6,432 bases of DNA from Nitrospira sp. (GTDB taxonomy: Bacteria > Nitrospirota > Nitrospiria > Nitrospirales > Nitrospiraceae): positions 1 to 6,432 of the forward strand of contig JACOEF010000521.1 in assembly GCA_024998705.1 (NCBI GenBank), given 5' to 3'. The translations under genes and the position numbers were made by a program. The notes under the pieces are model-generated. The model made no database searches, was not told the origin of the DNA, and saw only the letters and a list, made by a program, of their open reading frames with translations. Shown piece by piece: positions 5,606-6,432 of the stretch. Positions within the stretch are counted from its first letter, which is position 1. Every line of letters begins with the position of its first letter.

Positions 5606-5812
5606 GGCAGCCTCCTTTCACTCAAGGCGACTCGCTGAGGAATCACCGGTAGGGGAACGTGCTCTACCTCATCATTCGCTCTCGTCGAAACCTCCTTCAC
5701 CAACGACTCGAACCGAATGACCCCTGACCCAGGAGATGCTTTGCAGACTGACGCGAAATATGGTAGGGAAGTGGGGTTTGAAAAGAAAGCCCCCTCCCCC
5801 CGCAAACCATCA
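5606..5812. other. Divergent intergenic region between CBS and GDPD genes
   Basis: Here the minus-strand CBS gene and the plus-strand phosphodiesterase gene start away from each other. A hairpin with 7-base arms (5648-5654 with 5662-5668, one G-T pair) would lie in the CBS leader about 40 bases upstream of its start. A poly-C tract occurs at 5791-5801. No convincing promoter pair was seen on either strand. A minus-strand open frame ending at 5587 crosses this region but has no ribosome binding site, so it is not called. Confidence 0.4.
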
Positions 5813-6432
5813 GTGCAAAATCGGGGAGGATCCTCTCAGGCCATCTTCCGCGAGGTCGCTATCGCTACCGTCCTTCGCATCGGTCATCGAGGAGCCGCCG
5901 GCCACGCCCCCGAGAATACCCTCGCCGCGATTTGGAAAGCCCGATCCTTTCACGCAGATTTCATCGAAATCGACCTGCGCGCAACCAGCGACGGGCATCT
6001 CGTGCTGTTACACGACGAGACCATCGATCGCACCACCAATAAATCCGGTCACGTGACTGAGTTGTCACTCGAGCAGATTCAACGACTGGACGCAGGAAAT
6101 TGGCAACGTGTACGACGTTGGAGGAAGCGTTGGACATCGCCAGAGGGGCCGTCGGGATGATTCTCGAACTGAAAGCAGAAGGAATTGGAATCGAGGCCTG
6201 CGCGATCGTGAAACGCACCGGCTTCCCCGGCGCGTTGATCTATGCGTCCTTTCTTATCTCGGAGCCCCAGCGCCTTCGGCAAGTTGATCCCGAGGCGAGG
6301 TTGATGGTCTTGCACCCTCGCCACCTTCCTCGGGACCCCGTCGCAGATGTCGTTGCCGTAGAAGCAACTCACGTCGGACTCCACTATTCGACCGTCACAC
6401 CTCTGTTACTCCAGACCTACCACAACCTCGGA
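5813..6432 (+). pseudogene. Glycerophosphodiester phosphodiesterase, apparent frameshift, cut by window edge
   Basis: The first part has the GDPD signature: RIGHRGAAGHAPENTLAAI, then FIEIDLRATSDGHLVLLHDE, including the catalytic His in GHRG, the metal-binding Glu in PENT, and EID. It would hydrolyse glycerophosphodiesters to glycerol 3-phosphate and an alcohol. After DAGNW the frame changes: residues QRVRRWRKRW end in a TGA at 6158-6160, while the +2 frame from about 6115 reads TLEEALDIARGAVGMILELK and continues as a normal GDPD to the window end, with no stop. One missing C after 6112 (GTA CCG ACG) would restore RVPTLEEAL. Some residues usual between DAGxW and the ERVPT-like block also appear missing. 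An ATG at 6157 overlaps the TGA, so a restart is possible. The start is uncertain: GTG 5813 and ATG 5717 are in frame, neither with a Shine-Dalgarno. It may be a true pseudogene or a sequencing error. Confidence 0.75.

Noticed and set aside
5132..5638. 168-residue plus-strand open frame
   Set aside because: It is the mirror of the CBS-pair gene, which has matching domains and an excellent ribosome binding site.
5587..5805. 72-residue minus-strand open frame overlapping the CBS start
   Set aside because: Third positions are GC-rich, but there is no ribosome site at any start, no recognisable domain, and it overlaps the well-supported CBS start.

Overview
The window looks like a chromosomal stretch of a moderately GC-rich bacterium. 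The mix of genes (a RiPP-type B12 radical SAM enzyme, a HARE-HTH protein followed by a Lys/Ala micro-peptide, and an AhpD-like CPYC protein) and the codon style remind me of Nitrospira (phylum Nitrospirota). That is an impression from gene content, not a database match. There are no rRNAs, tRNAs, transposases or CRISPR arrays. No stretch longer than 300 bases lacks a gene.

Layout. (1) 1-728, minus strand: a coiled-coil plus HARE-HTH regulator-like protein, then an 18-residue Lys/Ala peptide that starts at TTG behind a strong Shine-Dalgarno. A near-consensus sigma70 promoter (TTGACA-N17-TATAAA) sits inside the 5' end of the longest reading frame, so the real start is probably the GTG at 662. 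(2) 729-911: an AT-richer divergent region with two palindromes. (3) 912-2568, plus strand: an inositol monophosphatase-family phosphatase, an unrecognised 89-residue protein, and a 110-residue AhpD-like protein of the arsenosugar-associated peroxidase-like type. (4) 2605-5605, minus strand, read from right to left: a CBS-domain-pair protein, pterin-4a-carbinolamine dehydratase, a GC-rich gap of about 215 bases with two overlapping candidate small reading frames, and a 620-residue radical SAM protein of the RiPP C-methyltransferase type (CX7CX2C cluster motif, B12-binding-like N-terminus). (5) 5813-6432, plus strand: a glycerophosphodiester phosphodiesterase with an apparent frameshift near 6113, running off the right edge.

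How the genes fit together. The most notable item is the radical SAM enzyme, which has no recognised precursor peptide nearby. The only candidates are two overlapping reading frames just upstream; one ends in an ATGA overlap with the enzyme's start codon. The convergent AhpD-like gene belongs to a family known next to arsenosugar radical SAM enzymes, but the radical SAM protein here is of a different type, so a joint pathway is not shown. The remaining genes look like ordinary housekeeping or regulatory functions.
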